This document shows positions 41,869 to 53,603 of a stretch of 64,000 bases of DNA, in pieces. Within the stretch, counting starts at the first letter, position 1. Every line of letters starts with the position of its first letter. The position numbers and the translations under genes are program-made. The notes under the pieces were generated by a model. It was not told where the DNA came from, searched no databases, and saw only the letters and a program-made list of their open reading frames with translations. The stretch is from Platerodrilus igneus (lineage: Eukaryota > Arthropoda > Insecta > Coleoptera > Lycidae), in assembly GCA_036346225.1 (NCBI GenBank), contig JARFIW010000453.1:1-64000 (forward strand), given 5' to 3'.

Positions 41869-43054
41869 ATGCGTAACATGGACATGAAGCTTTATTTGGA
41901 GACAATCCAGATATTTGATGGTACCCAAGCTCATCTTATTAATTTTATTGGAGCAGCCGAAATGTTCCTAAAAACCTTTTACATGCCCGAAGATAACGAA
42001 TGAAATTCATTGCTTATACGCTTGATAATAAGTAAACTAACCGGAAGGGCACTAACTTTAATCGCCAGTAGGGACAATTTACAAGAATGGACAGAATTTA
42101 AACAGATATTGATCGCATATTTTGGAGACCAACGTAACATAAAATGCCTAGTACGAGACCTAATAAACCTCAGAATGGAACACAACCAATCCCCCTATCA
42201 ATTCGGAATGAAATGCCAAGACGTGAGAAGTTTAATCCTAACAAAATTAAAAATCGAAGAACCCGATCAAAACGTTCGACATTTAAAACAAAATGTATGA
42301 CGAAATGGCACTGGACACGTATATAAACGCTTTACCAGAACGACTATCGGATAAAATCAGATTCCAACGACCCCAAAATCTAGAAGAAACTATGAACCTA
42401 GTAATAGAAGAAGAAAATGTAATGTATTACCGCAACAGACTATACAACCCCAACGCGAATAAAAGTTATTCACCAATAAAAACTATACAAGCCACAAGAC
42501 CAACAATCCCTCAACAAAAATTCACACCCTTCAACGCACAAACAAATCAACCGCGAATTAATAACCCAAATTTCTACAATACGAATTTTAATAATCAATA
42601 TATACATTTTTCAAAACCAACATTTAACCCAACTTTTACGAAACCCACATTCCAACCAAGATTTAATCAAAACCTAAACCAACAAAGACCAGCATTCAAC
42701 GCAAACCCCAATAGAAATACACCAATGAATAATAATCATAACAACCCTAATAATTATTATAAACCAACACCAATGGATACCTCATCTGGTAACACCAGAC
42801 AAAATACTAAGATAACACACATCCGACCAAACCCTCATCAGAAACGTAATTTTACATCGGAAGAACTATTTCACCAAGAAGAAGAAAAATTTGACACTGA
42901 CCAGAATAATTACGTTCAGACAGGTACGAACGATGAATCAAACCATGCAGAAACTTATGAACGCGACGAACAATGCGAAACTTACGAGGAGTACGACGAA
43001 GAAAATTCTAACTCAAATTTTCAAATGGACCAATTCATAACCGACCAAACTTAA
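41869..43054 (+). pseudogene. gypsy Gag (copy B)
   Basis: Reads M-R-N-M-D-M-K-L-Y-L-E and the capsid as in copy A, but keeps the segment with F-I-A-Y-T-L-D-N-K, followed by an in-frame TAA near 42,033 and a frame change. The capsid frame 42,010-42,300 ends in a second frameshift caused by one lost A in a poly-A codon run near 42,286. The C-terminal Asn/Gln/Pro-rich part (42,293-43,054) is open and ends E-E-N-S-N-S-N-F-Q-M-D-Q, which copy A loses through its own frameshift. Each copy is therefore broken in different places on a shared background. Confidence 0.8.
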
Positions 43055-43306
43055 TAAACTTAAATAACATAAATCGCTTAGTACTACCATACATAGAAAT
43101 ACCCCACGCCGAATTTAAACTATTAATCGATACCGGATCCTCAAAAACATTAATTAGCCCCAGAACCGTGAAAAAACATTATTTAGCTTATGTAGAAAGA
43201 GAACCATTTAAAATTAAAACAGCCCATCAAACAACACTACACCAATTCGTAGCTAACATACCCTTACCGAGAACATTTAATGTTAAAATGAAACATAAAT
43301 TTTGTG
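43055..43306 (+). pseudogene. gypsy protease remnant (copy B)
   Basis: L-P-Y-I-E-I-P-H-A-E-F-K-L-L-I-D-T-G-S-S-K-T-L-I is intact here through the active site near 43,130, and the frame continues to F-N-V-K-M-K-H-K-F-C before running into the LTR tip. The open frame 43,168-43,422 that crosses the junction into the LINE is a chance fusion. Confidence 0.78.
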
Positions 43307-43330
43307 TAAAGGCCCGAACCTTAACTCGCA

Positions 43331-43847
43331 CAGTAATAAAAAAAAATGATGCTGTTGTACTACGAGTTGCTGAAGCTGTTTTAACTTCATCTATATATTC
43401 GAAGATATTTGCAACAAAATAACTAAACGAATTTCTGATAAAATTGAGGACATGTTTAAAGCTTTCGCTAATACAATTCAAGACCTACAGTTAGAACTTT
43501 ATGTTGCACAAAAGGTTATCAGCATTCAAGAAGACAAACTTGACACCTTAGAGCAATATGCAAGACGTATTAGTTTGAATATTTACGGCCTGCCAGAAGC
43601 CCCGAATAAAACTACTGATTCTGTACTTGTAAATAAGTTTCAGGAAAAATTAGGCGTTGTTGTACCCACATATTCCATTGATAGAAGTCATCGAATATTT
43701 CAAAAAGTTGAAGGTAAACCTAAGCCGACTATTATAGGATTTAATTCATATAACATAAGAAATCTTGTTTACAAACAAAGATTCAAGTTAAAAGGATGTG
43801 ACATAGTTATTAAAAAGGATTTAATATTGGCTGGTCAAAATCTGTAG
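43331..43847 (+). pseudogene. LINE ORF1, L1-ORF1p-like domain (copy B)
   Basis: Identical layout to copy A: coiled coil, L-E-Q-Y-A-R-R-I-S-L-N-I-Y-G-L-P-E, D-R-S-H-R-I, and a 131-codon open end at 43,452-43,847. Two residues differ from A (K-A-F for K-S-F, E-K-L for E-Q-L). Confidence 0.8.
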
Positions 43848-44149
43848 GTACGCCAAAATTTTAATTATCGTACTACTTGAAGAAATAATCAGTGTTACCC
43901 TACTGTTTAGGCAGAATCAAAAGTAACCTGATTAAAGGCGCATGCGTTTAGCGCAGTTGACATTTTATTTATTTAGTGTTTGGTTGTTGTCGGTTTGCTG
44001 CATCTGAATTTTGCAACAAATAGGAATATTGTGATTACATTAATACAAGATCACTTGTAATAAAACACGTTCCTAAGAATCATTCCTTTAAACAGGTCTA
44101 CATCGGTAAGCTTTATTAGTTTAATCTGAAAAAAGAATGGAGCATTTGT

Positions 44150-44865
44150 TATTTTAGAACAAGATGCTTTCAACAATGAAGAAGAGCCTGAAAGTGCGGC
44201 AGATATGCGCGCAGAAGAATATATCAATAATCAATTCTCTATTGGTACAGAAAGCACCTTTACGGATGGAATTGAAATTGTCAGGAGCAATTTCTTAGAA
44301 AGTTAGTTGGGGTCATCAGCAGGTATTGTTACTTCTGGATATGTTAGAAAATATTCTCATAAATTTGAGAATAGAAAAACTACAAATAAAGCAGTCTAGA
44401 CGCTAATAGCACAGAAAATTGGTGAAATAAATGGTAGTACTTTAACCGCTGAACAGTGTGAAAATAAGTTTAAAAATATAAAAACTTAAAAAATTCGTGT
44501 TAACAACGGCCAAAGCGAAGAAGGTGCTATAACATAGATGTAGTTTGAAGAAATGGAGAAACTGTTTCAAAAAGCTCCAGACATACAGCCGATATGTTTA
44601 ATTAGTACTTATGAAGAATGTGTTTTGGGTTCTTCCAAATCCAAAGAAATGTCTCATCTCAACATCGTATTAGTACCTACTAACTCTAATTGCATCATAA
44701 GTAGTAGTTGAAAAAGAACAAGCAAATGCCAAAAGAACTCCAAATGGTTTAAAAAATTTCGCATTGAGTGCCAAGATAAGCGTTAGGACACAATGCTTAG
44801 GCAAGACAAATTCCTGTCTTTGCCAGAGAAATTAGTGGAATAAGAAAACTAATGTTTTATAGTTT
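44150..44865 (+). pseudogene. Harbinger Myb/SANT-like protein (copy B)
   Basis: Same pseudogene as in copy A, including the TAG codons at two expected Trp positions, with one extra stop (the codon after N-I-K-T is TAA instead of TAT). N-K-F-K-N-I-K-T and F-E-E-M-E-K-L-F-Q-K are recognisable. It binds transposon ends in active relatives. Confidence 0.73.
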
Positions 44866-45059
44866 GATTATTCATATGTAGTATCAGTTGGAATTTTATT
44901 ATACTTGGTTACTTTATGGTGAAAAGTATGTTATGTTTAAATACTTGTCTAGTTTTATAAGTATAAGCATTGACTGATAAATACATCAGTCAAGGGTATA
45001 AATGGATGGGAACTACTTGTATATTTTTAACTAAGAGTATTAGGACTTTTTGATAAATA

Positions 45060-46635
45060 TGTAGTTATTCTTCACATCTGCTAAACAAGTCGTGTCTGTT
45101 ACGTTTAAAAACTTTAGGTTTCTAAAGCGACCTTTAACAAGTCAGACAATAGTCGAAGAATGCACATAGTTAAGTTTTTTTTGTTTAGCTGTTAGGTGTC
45201 CATTGTTTGTATATGGCGTTAACACGTAAAGGGTATTAGGGTGTGCTAAATCTCCTAATAAATGTTGGTTTTCATTTAAAACTTGAGAAAGATATTTTGA
45301 AATTGGTGATAGTCAAGCATCATGAACGCTGCCGGGATATCCTAAAAAACAGTATGTAATAGAAACATATTGGGAAAATTACTTAATTCACCAGCAAAAC
45401 TATCTATAAATGTATAATCCAATTTGCAGACTCCTTGCAATAATATTAAATAAAATTGCGGTCTATTGAGATTTGAGTTGAGATTAATTTTTTAAGTAAT
45501 AACGGGTTCCGTTTATAGCTTCAACGACTCTTAAGATTAGACTTTTCTTTTTAAATCCATTGGGTATTGTGTTTATATCTTCTAGCCATTTGATAAACTT
45601 ATTTAAGTTTCTTATTAGTATATCAATTACTCTATGCAGATATTCCCATGTAATACTTATCGGCAAACCAAATCTATCGGCAACAGATCTAAAGCTTTTC
45701 AACGAACTTTGTTCGTTTATGAAATCTATTTGTCTGTGTGTCTGTCTGTCTGTGTGTCCGAGGCCTTTTTAATGGTCGGACATCAATGTGTGATACATCA
45801 ATCGATTCAGCTCGGTGTCCAGAGCTTAAGTTTTGATGTCAATTAAAATCGGGCCACGGGGACGCCGAGCCCCCGGGAAAATCCACAGGGAAATTAAAAT
45901 TTTAAATAAGTTTAAAATCAATATGCGACACATATTTGAACAATTTATGCCATTTCATGCCAATTATTTCAATATTATAGACATTGTTTAAACTTAAATT
46001 TTGATTACCGAAAATAATTAGATTCATATAAAAAAAAAAATTTCTTATCTTATTGATGAGAACTAATATATAGCTTTTAAAATATTTATTCAATAAAATA
46101 AAATATATTAAAATGTCTCTTTTGTTGTTTATAAATTTTTGTATTTTATCTGAATACTTATAATTATTACAACATAATAATTTTAATTTCTTTAAATTGT
46201 TTTAAAGTAAGTCTACATTTGGAAGTTCGTTGCGACAATGCCTTGCATTTTCAACTTGTTTCTATTGGTAACCTGTGTAAAAACATTATTTTCACTAACC
46301 TGTAAACTTCCTGACACCCATAAATAAACTAATATCTGCTTATGAGGGTTAGTTCGACATCCTCCAACTGGCGTTTGTTTATAAATATCGATGCCAAATT
46401 CCTTAACTTAAATTGCTACGGTTAATTTCTCCAAACGAAAATCTAGTGTGAAATCTGTTAAGCTTCAGGGTGACATTAAGTAAAAGTAATTGCTCGCCAG
46501 ATAAAGAATAAGTAGTGACAACTTCTGTATAATTTTTTATACAAGTTCTTCTTTCTTTTCGTTAGTAGGGAACAATTGTGCGATTTCTCTCATCGCTGCT
46601 CTCAAAAATTGTTCGCCAATAGAAGATACAATCAT
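45060..46635 (-). pseudogene. Harbinger DDE nuclease, split by an insert (copy B)
   Basis: Counterpart of 29,600-31,173. S-F-R-S-V-A-D-R-F-G-L-P-I-S-I and V-V-E-A-I-N-G-T-R lie at 45,484-45,702, the later catalytic regions at 45,060-45,360, and the N-terminal part at 46,270-46,635 beyond the Helentron-like insert. The N-terminal frame carries extra small indels relative to copy A (near 46,555 and 46,590). Confidence 0.83.
45698..46260 (+). mobile_element. Helentron-like non-autonomous element, copy 3
   Basis: Duplicate of copy 2 by the large duplication, about 563 bp, with the same ends and insertion point and a few small indels. It is not an independent insertion. Confidence 0.8.
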
Positions 46636-46854
46636 TCAGTTCTATTATTCATCTTTTCTTGTTTTGTTTTGAAATCAACCATCACAAACACAAACTGACA
46701 TCAATACATTTAGAAATGACAGTGACATATCTGACCTTAGATGACCGTGTGCATTCGTTTGCTAGCTTATCCGGGGTAACTAAACCACCAACCTAAAGTT
46801 AAGTTACAACTAATCCGCTTACTAACCTATGGAAGTTTCCGAAAACGCCTTATG

Positions 46855-47674
46855 AAGTAACCAATGTGTTTTACTTAAAAATGGAAAAGAGTACCAGCCA
46901 AGTAGCGGTTTTCATTGATTTGTGTAAAGCATTTGATAGTTTCTCACAGCAAATTATTTCAGAAACAACATAATCTAGGTATAAGGGGAACTGCATATCT
47001 ACTTTTGGAGGACTGCCTTAAAGATAGATGTTAACGTGTTTTTGTTAACGGTCTACTAAGTGATTCTTTGATTGTAGATTTTGGCGTTCCGCGAGGAACT
47101 GTATTAGGTTCGATTTTATTTCTTATATACATTAATGATCTCGATACGCGTGAAAAATTATTTTTATTTGCAGACAATACAGTTATTCTCTTTGAAGGCA
47201 GTAATTGGCTTGAAGTTAACAGGAAATCTGTTGTTGGCATAGAGCTTGTTAAAGCATGGTAGTTTAATCACTTGACTAACTTTAAATTTACATAAAAGTA
47301 AGCATATTACATTTCCCTTAGCTTGGCTGGTATGCCATCTGCTTGAATCGAACGAACTATTCATAAAATAGACAGTATAAGATCTACATGTTCGTGTCCT
47401 GTTATTGATTGAGTCAGCAAAATCAAATATTTGGGTGTAATGTTTGACCAACCTTTAAAAAGGCACACACATATTGCATACATTACATCTAAAATCAAAT
47501 GTATTTATAAATTGTACAGATTAAGAAACATTTTATCTCTTAAGAAAATTTACTATGCATTTGTGGAGTCCATAATTAGATACACAATTGTGAATTGGGG
47601 TGGTACTTTTTCAACTACCTTTTTGTCTTTAGTAATAGCACACAAGTTTATTATCAAAGTCATGCTTAAAAAAG
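46855..47674 (+). pseudogene. LINE reverse transcriptase, palm and thumb (copy B)
   Basis: Same reading as copy A: V-F-I-D-L-C-K-A-F-D, V-P-R-G-T-V-L-G, F-A-D-N-T-V-I-L-F, Y-L-G-V-M-F-D, ending V-M-L-K-K-D-I at about 47,676. The C-terminal continuation, Y-F-P-S-D-I-L-F-S-E, is found at 52,146, so roughly 4.5 kb has inserted here. Confidence 0.82.
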
Positions 47675-47679
47675 ATATA

Positions 47680-48281
47680 TAAATATATATAAAATATATA
47701 AAATATATAAAATATATAAAATATATAAAATATATAAAATATATAAAATATATAAAATATATAAAATACATAAAATATATAAAATATATAAAATATATAA
47801 AATATATAAAATATATAAAATATATAAAATATATAAAATATATAAAATATATAAAATATATAAAATATATAAAATATATAAAATATATAAAATATATAAA
47901 ATATATAAAATATATAAAATATATAAAATATATAAAATATATAAAATATATAAAATATATAAAATATATAAAATATATAAAATATATAAAATATATAAAA
48001 TATATAAAATATATAAAATATATAAAATATATAAAATATATAAAATATATAAAATATATAAAATATATAAAATATATAAAATATATAAAATATATAAAAT
48101 ATATAAAATATATAAAATATATAAAATATATAAAATATATAAAATATATAAAATATATAAAATATATAAAATATATAAAATATATAAAATATATAAAATA
48201 TATAAAATATATAAAATATATAAAATATATAAAATATATAAAATACATAAAATATAAAATATAAAATATATAAAATATAAA

Positions 48282-48290
<9 letters not shown>
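47680..48290 (+). repeat. 9-bp minisatellite (ATATAAAAT)n, copy B
   Basis: About 60 copies of the 9-base unit with a few variant units (TACATAAAAT near 47,766 and 48,243), followed by (TA)n to 48,318. All minus frames are open by virtue of the period and are not genes. Confidence 0.95.
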
Positions 48291-48321
<31 letters not shown>

Positions 48322-48325
48322 GTTT

Positions 48326-48550
48326 GATAACGAAGACAGCTGCGACCAGGTCACAATTATTGGAAAGCATAGAAAATTACATCAGAAACTACTTTAAATG
48401 CAAAGATTTGATTCGTTAAAATGAGCGACGAGTTTGTAGACTATACCCACTGAAGGAGTGGGACAGCAATGATATATTAACAAGTACAGTGATAACGAAC
48501 TCAGTTTTAACTCAACAAAGGGCCGAGGTGCGCCACTATGAAATAAAGTG
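48326..48550 (+). pseudogene. unidentified coding remnant (copy B)
   Basis: Counterpart of 32,857-33,090, with the same frame T-A-A-T-R-S-Q-L-L-E and Y-P-L-K-E-W-D-S-N-D. Function unknown. Confidence 0.4.
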
Positions 48551-49659
48551 ATACGTAATAATAATTAAAGTGAAAAGTTGTATAAGTGCTAAAATGAAAA
48601 TTATGATTGCCGATTAAACGTAAGTAGATTTTGTGACTTTATTTTAAACTAAAACATAATAATAATAGGGCTTCTAAGTCCGGGGAAAATATACTACGAT
48701 TTCCGAGTCCTGGGGAGAATAATACAATTTCTAAGTCAAGGGAAAATAAATGATGATATCCCAATTCTAAATTTGGGGAAATTGATAAGAAGGAATAAGT
48801 CTGAAATGAGACGATAATAAATTGGGGTACATAAGTATAAATTAATGGTAGCCCAGAGGGTGATGGCAATAATTTAAATGCAATGGTTCAAGCGTGTGGA
48901 TAAACAATATTTCGAATGAGCATGTAATAATCCTGAATTGGGGGAAGATAATTTTTTATTCAAATGGATGGCTTAATGCATGGGAAATATTAGCTGATTA
49001 TGAATGCGTCAATGCGAAGAAAATAGACCAGGTCAGATTTTTAGTTATAAGACATTTTCTTTTCTATTTCTTTATTTTGAATATTGAATTTGCTTAATAT
49101 AATATGAATGTGAAAAAGTCAACAAAGAGGACTTGCATACGCATAAGTGCGTGATATGATAAGAAGTTTTAAACGTTCCAAGCTTTTTCTTTTTTATAAA
49201 AATAATAGGTTTTTTGTGGTGACTTTGGGTTTTGAGTAAAAAGTATATGATTTTTAATAAATAAGGTTCACAAGATTAATTGAAAAGTGTATTTCAAATA
49301 ATTTACAAAAATATTTGTTTCGTTATATAGAATCGAATTAACTGAATTTTATAATTCCAAATAAATGCTAGTCGAGGTCATAAGATAAAGTTAATGGGAG
49401 TGATTTGATAATTTAAACAATCAAGGAGGAGTTATAAGTTGAATAGGAAATTGATAACGAGTAAGGCGGTAACGTATCAAATTTTGTTATTGGTCGACAA
49501 GGTAGGTTCAAGATAAAATCCAGTTAAGTTTCTGGAGGGAATTTATAGCAATATTAATAAGACAGCCCGATGTCGGAGGAGATAATTACAATCTTGTTTA
49601 TACATAGCAATATTAATATGGTCGTCCAAACGATAGGGCGCGAATAATTTAGAGCATAG

Positions 49660-49713
<54 letters not shown>

Positions 49714-50232
49714 TACTCAAATTTAGACCAGAGTAGAAAATTAATTTACGACATCAAATAATTTTAATCACCGTGTATAAGGAAGCTTTGGGAAAAAGTA
49801 CGCGTAATTAAAGGCCTACTGTGAAGATTTAAATCATTCAATTAGAATGTAGGGTTTGTATAGAACTTTATTAGATAATACGCGTTATTAAAACCGTGGA
49901 GCATAAAAATTTATTCGTTTCATTAAAAATAAGGGATTTAAATTATTCACTAGACGCTTTCTATAAAAAGAAGCAGAATTAAAATGCTCAACTGGTATGT
50001 AATTTAATTGTTCCAAGTACTAAAACTAGCGAGAAATTACGTACGAAATTTATATTAATTAATTCAATTTTTAAGTAACGGGTATTAAACAAAGTGTACT
50101 GATAATAATTAATATTTAATTAGTATTCGCTAAAAATTAAAGGGTAGAAGTCAATGCCATTCATTATTATTTTAATTGGAATTAATTGAACCTTTAGTAA
50201 TATAATAAGCATAAAAGCCTGTGAAAATCCAA
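48551..50232. other. LTR-element debris (copy B)
   Basis: Matches 33,091-34,740, with many differences confined to homopolymer length. It includes the TTCTAAGTCC-type units near 48,670-48,780, the ATAGCAAT units near 49,545-49,660 and (TA)n at 49,663-49,714. The shared stretch ends in GTGAAAATCCA at 50,232. Confidence 0.45.
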
Positions 50233-51840
50233 GGTTGGTTAAAATACCATGAAATAAAGCTCGAAGAATTATATTAAAACGTTCATTAGGAGCACACACC
50301 TGCAAACTTTTAAATGTCACAGTTCTAATAAATTTGAATAGATAAACATGCAGCTTCTACGTATATTGGAAACGGTCGGATGTTTTAGCAGGAAATGCTA
50401 GATGAGAGGTTATTTTACTCAAATAGAAATCCACGTGGATTTAAATAGCAGATAGTAAAGAATATCGATTTATACCACTCAGACCAAGATAGAAAGGGAC
50501 GGATAAAAGCGTAAAGCAGAGACACGGATAATAAAGGCGTGATTTGTGAAGCTTCACTAGGGCTACGATAGGTTGAAATAAGATGCAAACATAAGAGGGG
50601 AAAGCATAGCAGTTGGTGTGTAAAAGTTAATTAGTTGTTCGCGGACGCTGTGCGAGCCGTGTGGAAAATTCTTAGATTTTTAACTTGGACGTGTGCAAAT
50701 TTTAGTAGAATCGCTGTGCCGGACCGTCGAAAAGGAAAAAAAAATGCAAAATTCTAAAAATTATTCGTTGAGAGACAAATTCGACGTGCAAGCGAGCAAT
50801 TATATAAACCCGTGTTTATAAGAGTTTCGCTCTCTTAGATTTTTGATTTTATTCGATACTTTAAACAGTTTTGCTCTTAGATTTTTGATTATTCGATACT
50901 TTAAGTAGAATACGTGGTGATTACGTGCTACAATAAAAGTTATTAGTACACTTAGAGAAGAGAGATAAGGTAATAAAGTCTAGTAATATTTGCGGGTATT
51001 ACTGTACCAATTATCCAAATTAGTAGCGATAAATAAATACATTGAAGTATGCAGTTTTTAGTATAGCTTAAACGAATTATGAATTTCTTTGCTATTTTGT
51101 TCGGGAGTGAGTAATCAAGTGTTATTCGTAAACGTGATTGGATCTACAAAACAAGATTAAGATATACATAGATGCGTTCCTGAGAAGCCCTGAAACTTTT
51201 TAGACGAATGGTAGTGTAGAAAAATTTTAAAAGGCGACCCGAAATCCGAGGACGTAAACATAACCCAGTTGGTAAGGTGTGATTAGCAAGGACGATGTAC
51301 ATTAAAGTCACGAGTGCAGTAACCTTCAGGTAAATTATGCAATTTTGTTCAATCTTTGATGTTTTGGTGTGTGTTGAATATTTTTATAATTTGTGTTATA
51401 AAATTGGACAGTAGTAAATTTGTATAAACAACAAATTTTTAATTTTAAGTAAAATTTTTCTTGTATAAGTAGAAAGGAGTATTTATCAGGTTTATGTTTT
51501 TGATTATGATGAAAATTTGGGTCTGTCTTTGAGCTCAATTAGACTAACCTGTTTAATTAACGTAAAGGGGTGGGAGATGCTCCCTTTTATTCAGCCTTAG
51601 GTCTGCACATATTGTTAACTTAATTAGTATGCATCCTACAAGGACTTTAATTCTGGATGCAAATTAAAATGATGACAAATTTTAACTTGAAATTTTATGA
51701 TGCTGAAACTTATGCTGAAATTTAATTTTGAAATTTTAATGTATTATGAATATTGATGTAAATAGAGTTAACTTTGATGTTTGTGGTAGGAAGTGTTTGT
51801 TTTTTTTATGAATGAGGATGAAAGTTTTAACTAGGTGAGC
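50233..51840. other. unidentified sequence, probably part of the insert in the LINE
   Basis: No long frames. At the left end the minus strand reads V-T-F-K-S-L-Q-V-C-A-P-N-E-R-F and L-F-H-G-I-L-T-N-L, protein-like but unidentified, fused in frame to the shared F-S-Q-A-F region. Two copies of CTCTTAGATTTTTGATT lie near 50,835 and 50,875. The rest is AT-rich without clear signals. Confidence 0.3.
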
Positions 51841-51884
51841 AGCCGAGGCGGAGAGAGTAAAAATGCGATTATCAGAAGAGAATC

Positions 51885-52090
51885 ACAGCAATCTGGACGG
51901 CCCAACGTTGGGGCTCGAGTGTTTTTATTTACTCTGGTGAGTTTTTTTTTGTAGGTTTCACAGAATCTTGACGCCCAATTCGTGAGGCTCGATTCTTAAT
52001 ACGAGGAAACACAGCAATCTTGGGCGGCCCAATCTGTGGGGCTCGAATGATTAGCAGAAAGTACCAGTTCCCGTGACCAGAGGCGCATTT
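51885..52090 (+). repeat. three primer-binding-site-like units
   Basis: Units start CACAGCAATCTGGACGGCCC at 51,888, CACAGAATCTTGACGCCC at 51,959 and CACAGCAATCTTGGGCGG at 52,011. Each continues with a C-C-A-A...(T)GGGGCTCGA-type block that resembles the tRNA-primer site TGGCGCCCAACGTGGGGCTCGA of many LTR elements. A fourth CACAGCAAT leads into (TA)n at 52,097. Similar, more diverged ATAGCAAT units lie at 34,068-34,190. Confidence 0.65.
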
Positions 52091-52095
52091 CACAG

Positions 52096-52096
<1 letters not shown>

Positions 52097-52141
<45 letters not shown>
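52097..52141 (+). repeat. (TA)n microsatellite
   Basis: About 22 TA repeats at the right edge of the insert that split the LINE reverse transcriptase. Confidence 0.9.
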
Positions 52142-52144
<3 letters not shown>

Positions 52145-52145
52145 C

Positions 52146-52721
52146 ATATATACTTTCCATCAGATATCCTATTTTCGGAGGCTAATTTACTACCACTTAG
52201 ATACTTTACTTTAAATGTAAGCTACTGTTTCTGTGCAAAAATCTCCACCTTAAAAAATGTATACAGCATTCTTATTACGCTAGGTTAATAGATAAAAAAC
52301 CAATTAGATCTACTCGGCCGCTTATGACATTAACTCAACATTATGTTTCATATTTAGGTCCAGGGCTTTTCAATACTTTACCCGTTTGCTATAAAACTAT
52401 AAACAGCATTAGATTATATGAAAAACGAGTTACAAAATATTTGCCTAATAATATGGAAAAATATAATCTTACATTTACTAATGCCTTTCAAGACCCAATT
52501 TTAGGTTGAACTCGATCATTTTTTTGTTAGTTTGAAGATAAATATTTTTTATTTTTTTACAATTTTTTATAAATCCATTATATGTATAACTTAGTTTACG
52601 ATTCACAGTTTTCTGTTGAACTATTTATGTATTCAGCTTTACAAACTTTGCTTAGGTGCTGAATATCTGTCATTTGTATCTCAGTACTAACAGAACTATT
52701 TAATACAATACAATAAAAAAA
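52146..52721 (+). pseudogene. LINE reverse transcriptase C terminus and 3' UTR
   Basis: Continues the reading of the LINE protein from 47,674: Y-F-P-S-D-I-L-F-S-E-A-N-L-L-P-L-R. After a stop near 52,287 it gives H-Y-V-S-Y-L-G-P-G-L-F-N-T-L-P and K-R-V-T-K-Y-L-P-N-N, the typical last helices of CR1/Daphne-like LINEs, ending with TGA at about 52,509. A 210-bp AT-rich 3' UTR ends in AATACAATACAAT followed by A10 at 52,721. Copy A has no such 3' end. Confidence 0.75.
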
Positions 52722-53001
52722 AAAGATGGTGACACGAAATGGCGACTTCAAAATTAGCTCTTATAGATATTAACTAATGCATGTCTATAATAGTTTTAAT
52801 TAATTAACGAACAGAATTTCTTAATATTTCATTGTTTGTGTATAATTATTTATTTAATTAAATTTGATATGATGAGTATATCTGTACTATATTTATGATA
52901 CATTAAAGTTATTTATTGATTCGTTATTTTGTACTGTTGTTAAGTGTGATGTATAATAATAAATATTTACATCAATAAATCATTATTAATTTTTTCTGGT
53001 T
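52722..53001. other. flank of the LINE, nothing recognised
   Basis: Short AT-rich interval between the LINE poly-A and the solo LTR. No features seen. Confidence 0.3.
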
Positions 53002-53005
53002 AGCT

Positions 53006-53586
53006 AGTTACATATCCCCCAAATTAGGATATATATGTAATCAAATGGAATTATTAAATCTTAAGTTAAGATTGTTATAATGTATAATTGCAGGACACGT
53101 TACAAAAGGTTAATGGAAGTTTATAAACCAGACATGAAAGCGGATATGAATACTTTGTATTCCAGACGTAACATAATACTGCAGGTGCAGGTCACAGTAG
53201 GTTATAAAACAATAATTATTACAATTAAGATTACTAAGAAGTAATACATTGTATTGTATAAAAAAAATAAGCAGACATGGGCTCTGCAGTTCCCACAAGC
53301 AGTGTGAGGGGCAGGGATAGCATACATACCCTTGAGAGCCCAACGTGGCCGGTCAGTCTAGAGCTTCACAACTTTAACATAGTTGGTAGTTCAGCTATTC
53401 CCGTAACTTTAGTTTATTTAAAATAGTGAAAGTCAACCTAAAATTATTTCGATTTCCACACGTTACTGCACATAACGCATTTGTAATTAAAAATTAATAT
53501 TGTAATTTCTGTTTCAAATAAATTGATAGAAAAGTTTTTGAAAAAGCTTTTTTAAAAAGCCGTTCCAAAAGACCCAAAACCTATCT
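53006..53586 (+). mobile_element. solo LTR of an errantivirus-like gypsy
   Basis: Starts AGTTACATATCCCCC and ends ACCTATCT, flanked by AGCT at 53,002-53,005 and 53,587-53,590. The interior shares ATACTGCAGGTG, GCAGACATG, GCTCTGCAGTTCCCACA, GTGTGAGGGGCAGG and TGTAATTTCTGTTTCAA with the LTRs at 23,929 and 39,354, but is clearly diverged, so it is a related subfamily. No internal sequence remains, which indicates LTR-LTR recombination. Confidence 0.85.
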
Positions 53587-53603
53587 AGCTCCCATCAATA
53601 AAT

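Larger units (their letters stand above)
39354..43326 (+). mobile_element. errantivirus-like gypsy element, internally deleted (copy B)
   Basis: Same insertion as copy A: LTR 39,354-39,952, target CGCA at 39,350-39,353 and 43,327-43,330, and the same internal deletion from protease to the tip of the 3' LTR. This shows the deletion preceded the duplication. Copy B is 35 bases longer than copy A, mostly because it keeps 32 bases of gag that A has lost. Confidence 0.88.
43900..46815. mobile_element. PIF/Harbinger transposon (copy B)
   Basis: Counterpart of 28,440-31,350 with the same gene order, the same stop codons and the same Helentron-like insert, so all were present before duplication. Ends not firmly placed. 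Confidence 0.78.
38859..50232 (+). repeat. duplicated segment, copy B
   Basis: Collinear with copy A (22,454-22,672 joined directly to 23,637-34,740). The junction at 39,070/39,071 shows a 965-base deletion relative to A, with at most one base of overlap. Copy B lacks the Penelope insertion. Left of it is a (TA)n run at 38,827-38,858. It shares every nested insertion with A. Many differences between the copies are homopolymer lengths, which can be sequencing error. Confidence 0.9.

Noticed and set aside
43168..43422. 84-codon frame joining protease-like and LINE-like sequence
   Set aside because: A chance fusion across the gypsy deletion junction and its CGCA duplication, not a chimeric gene.
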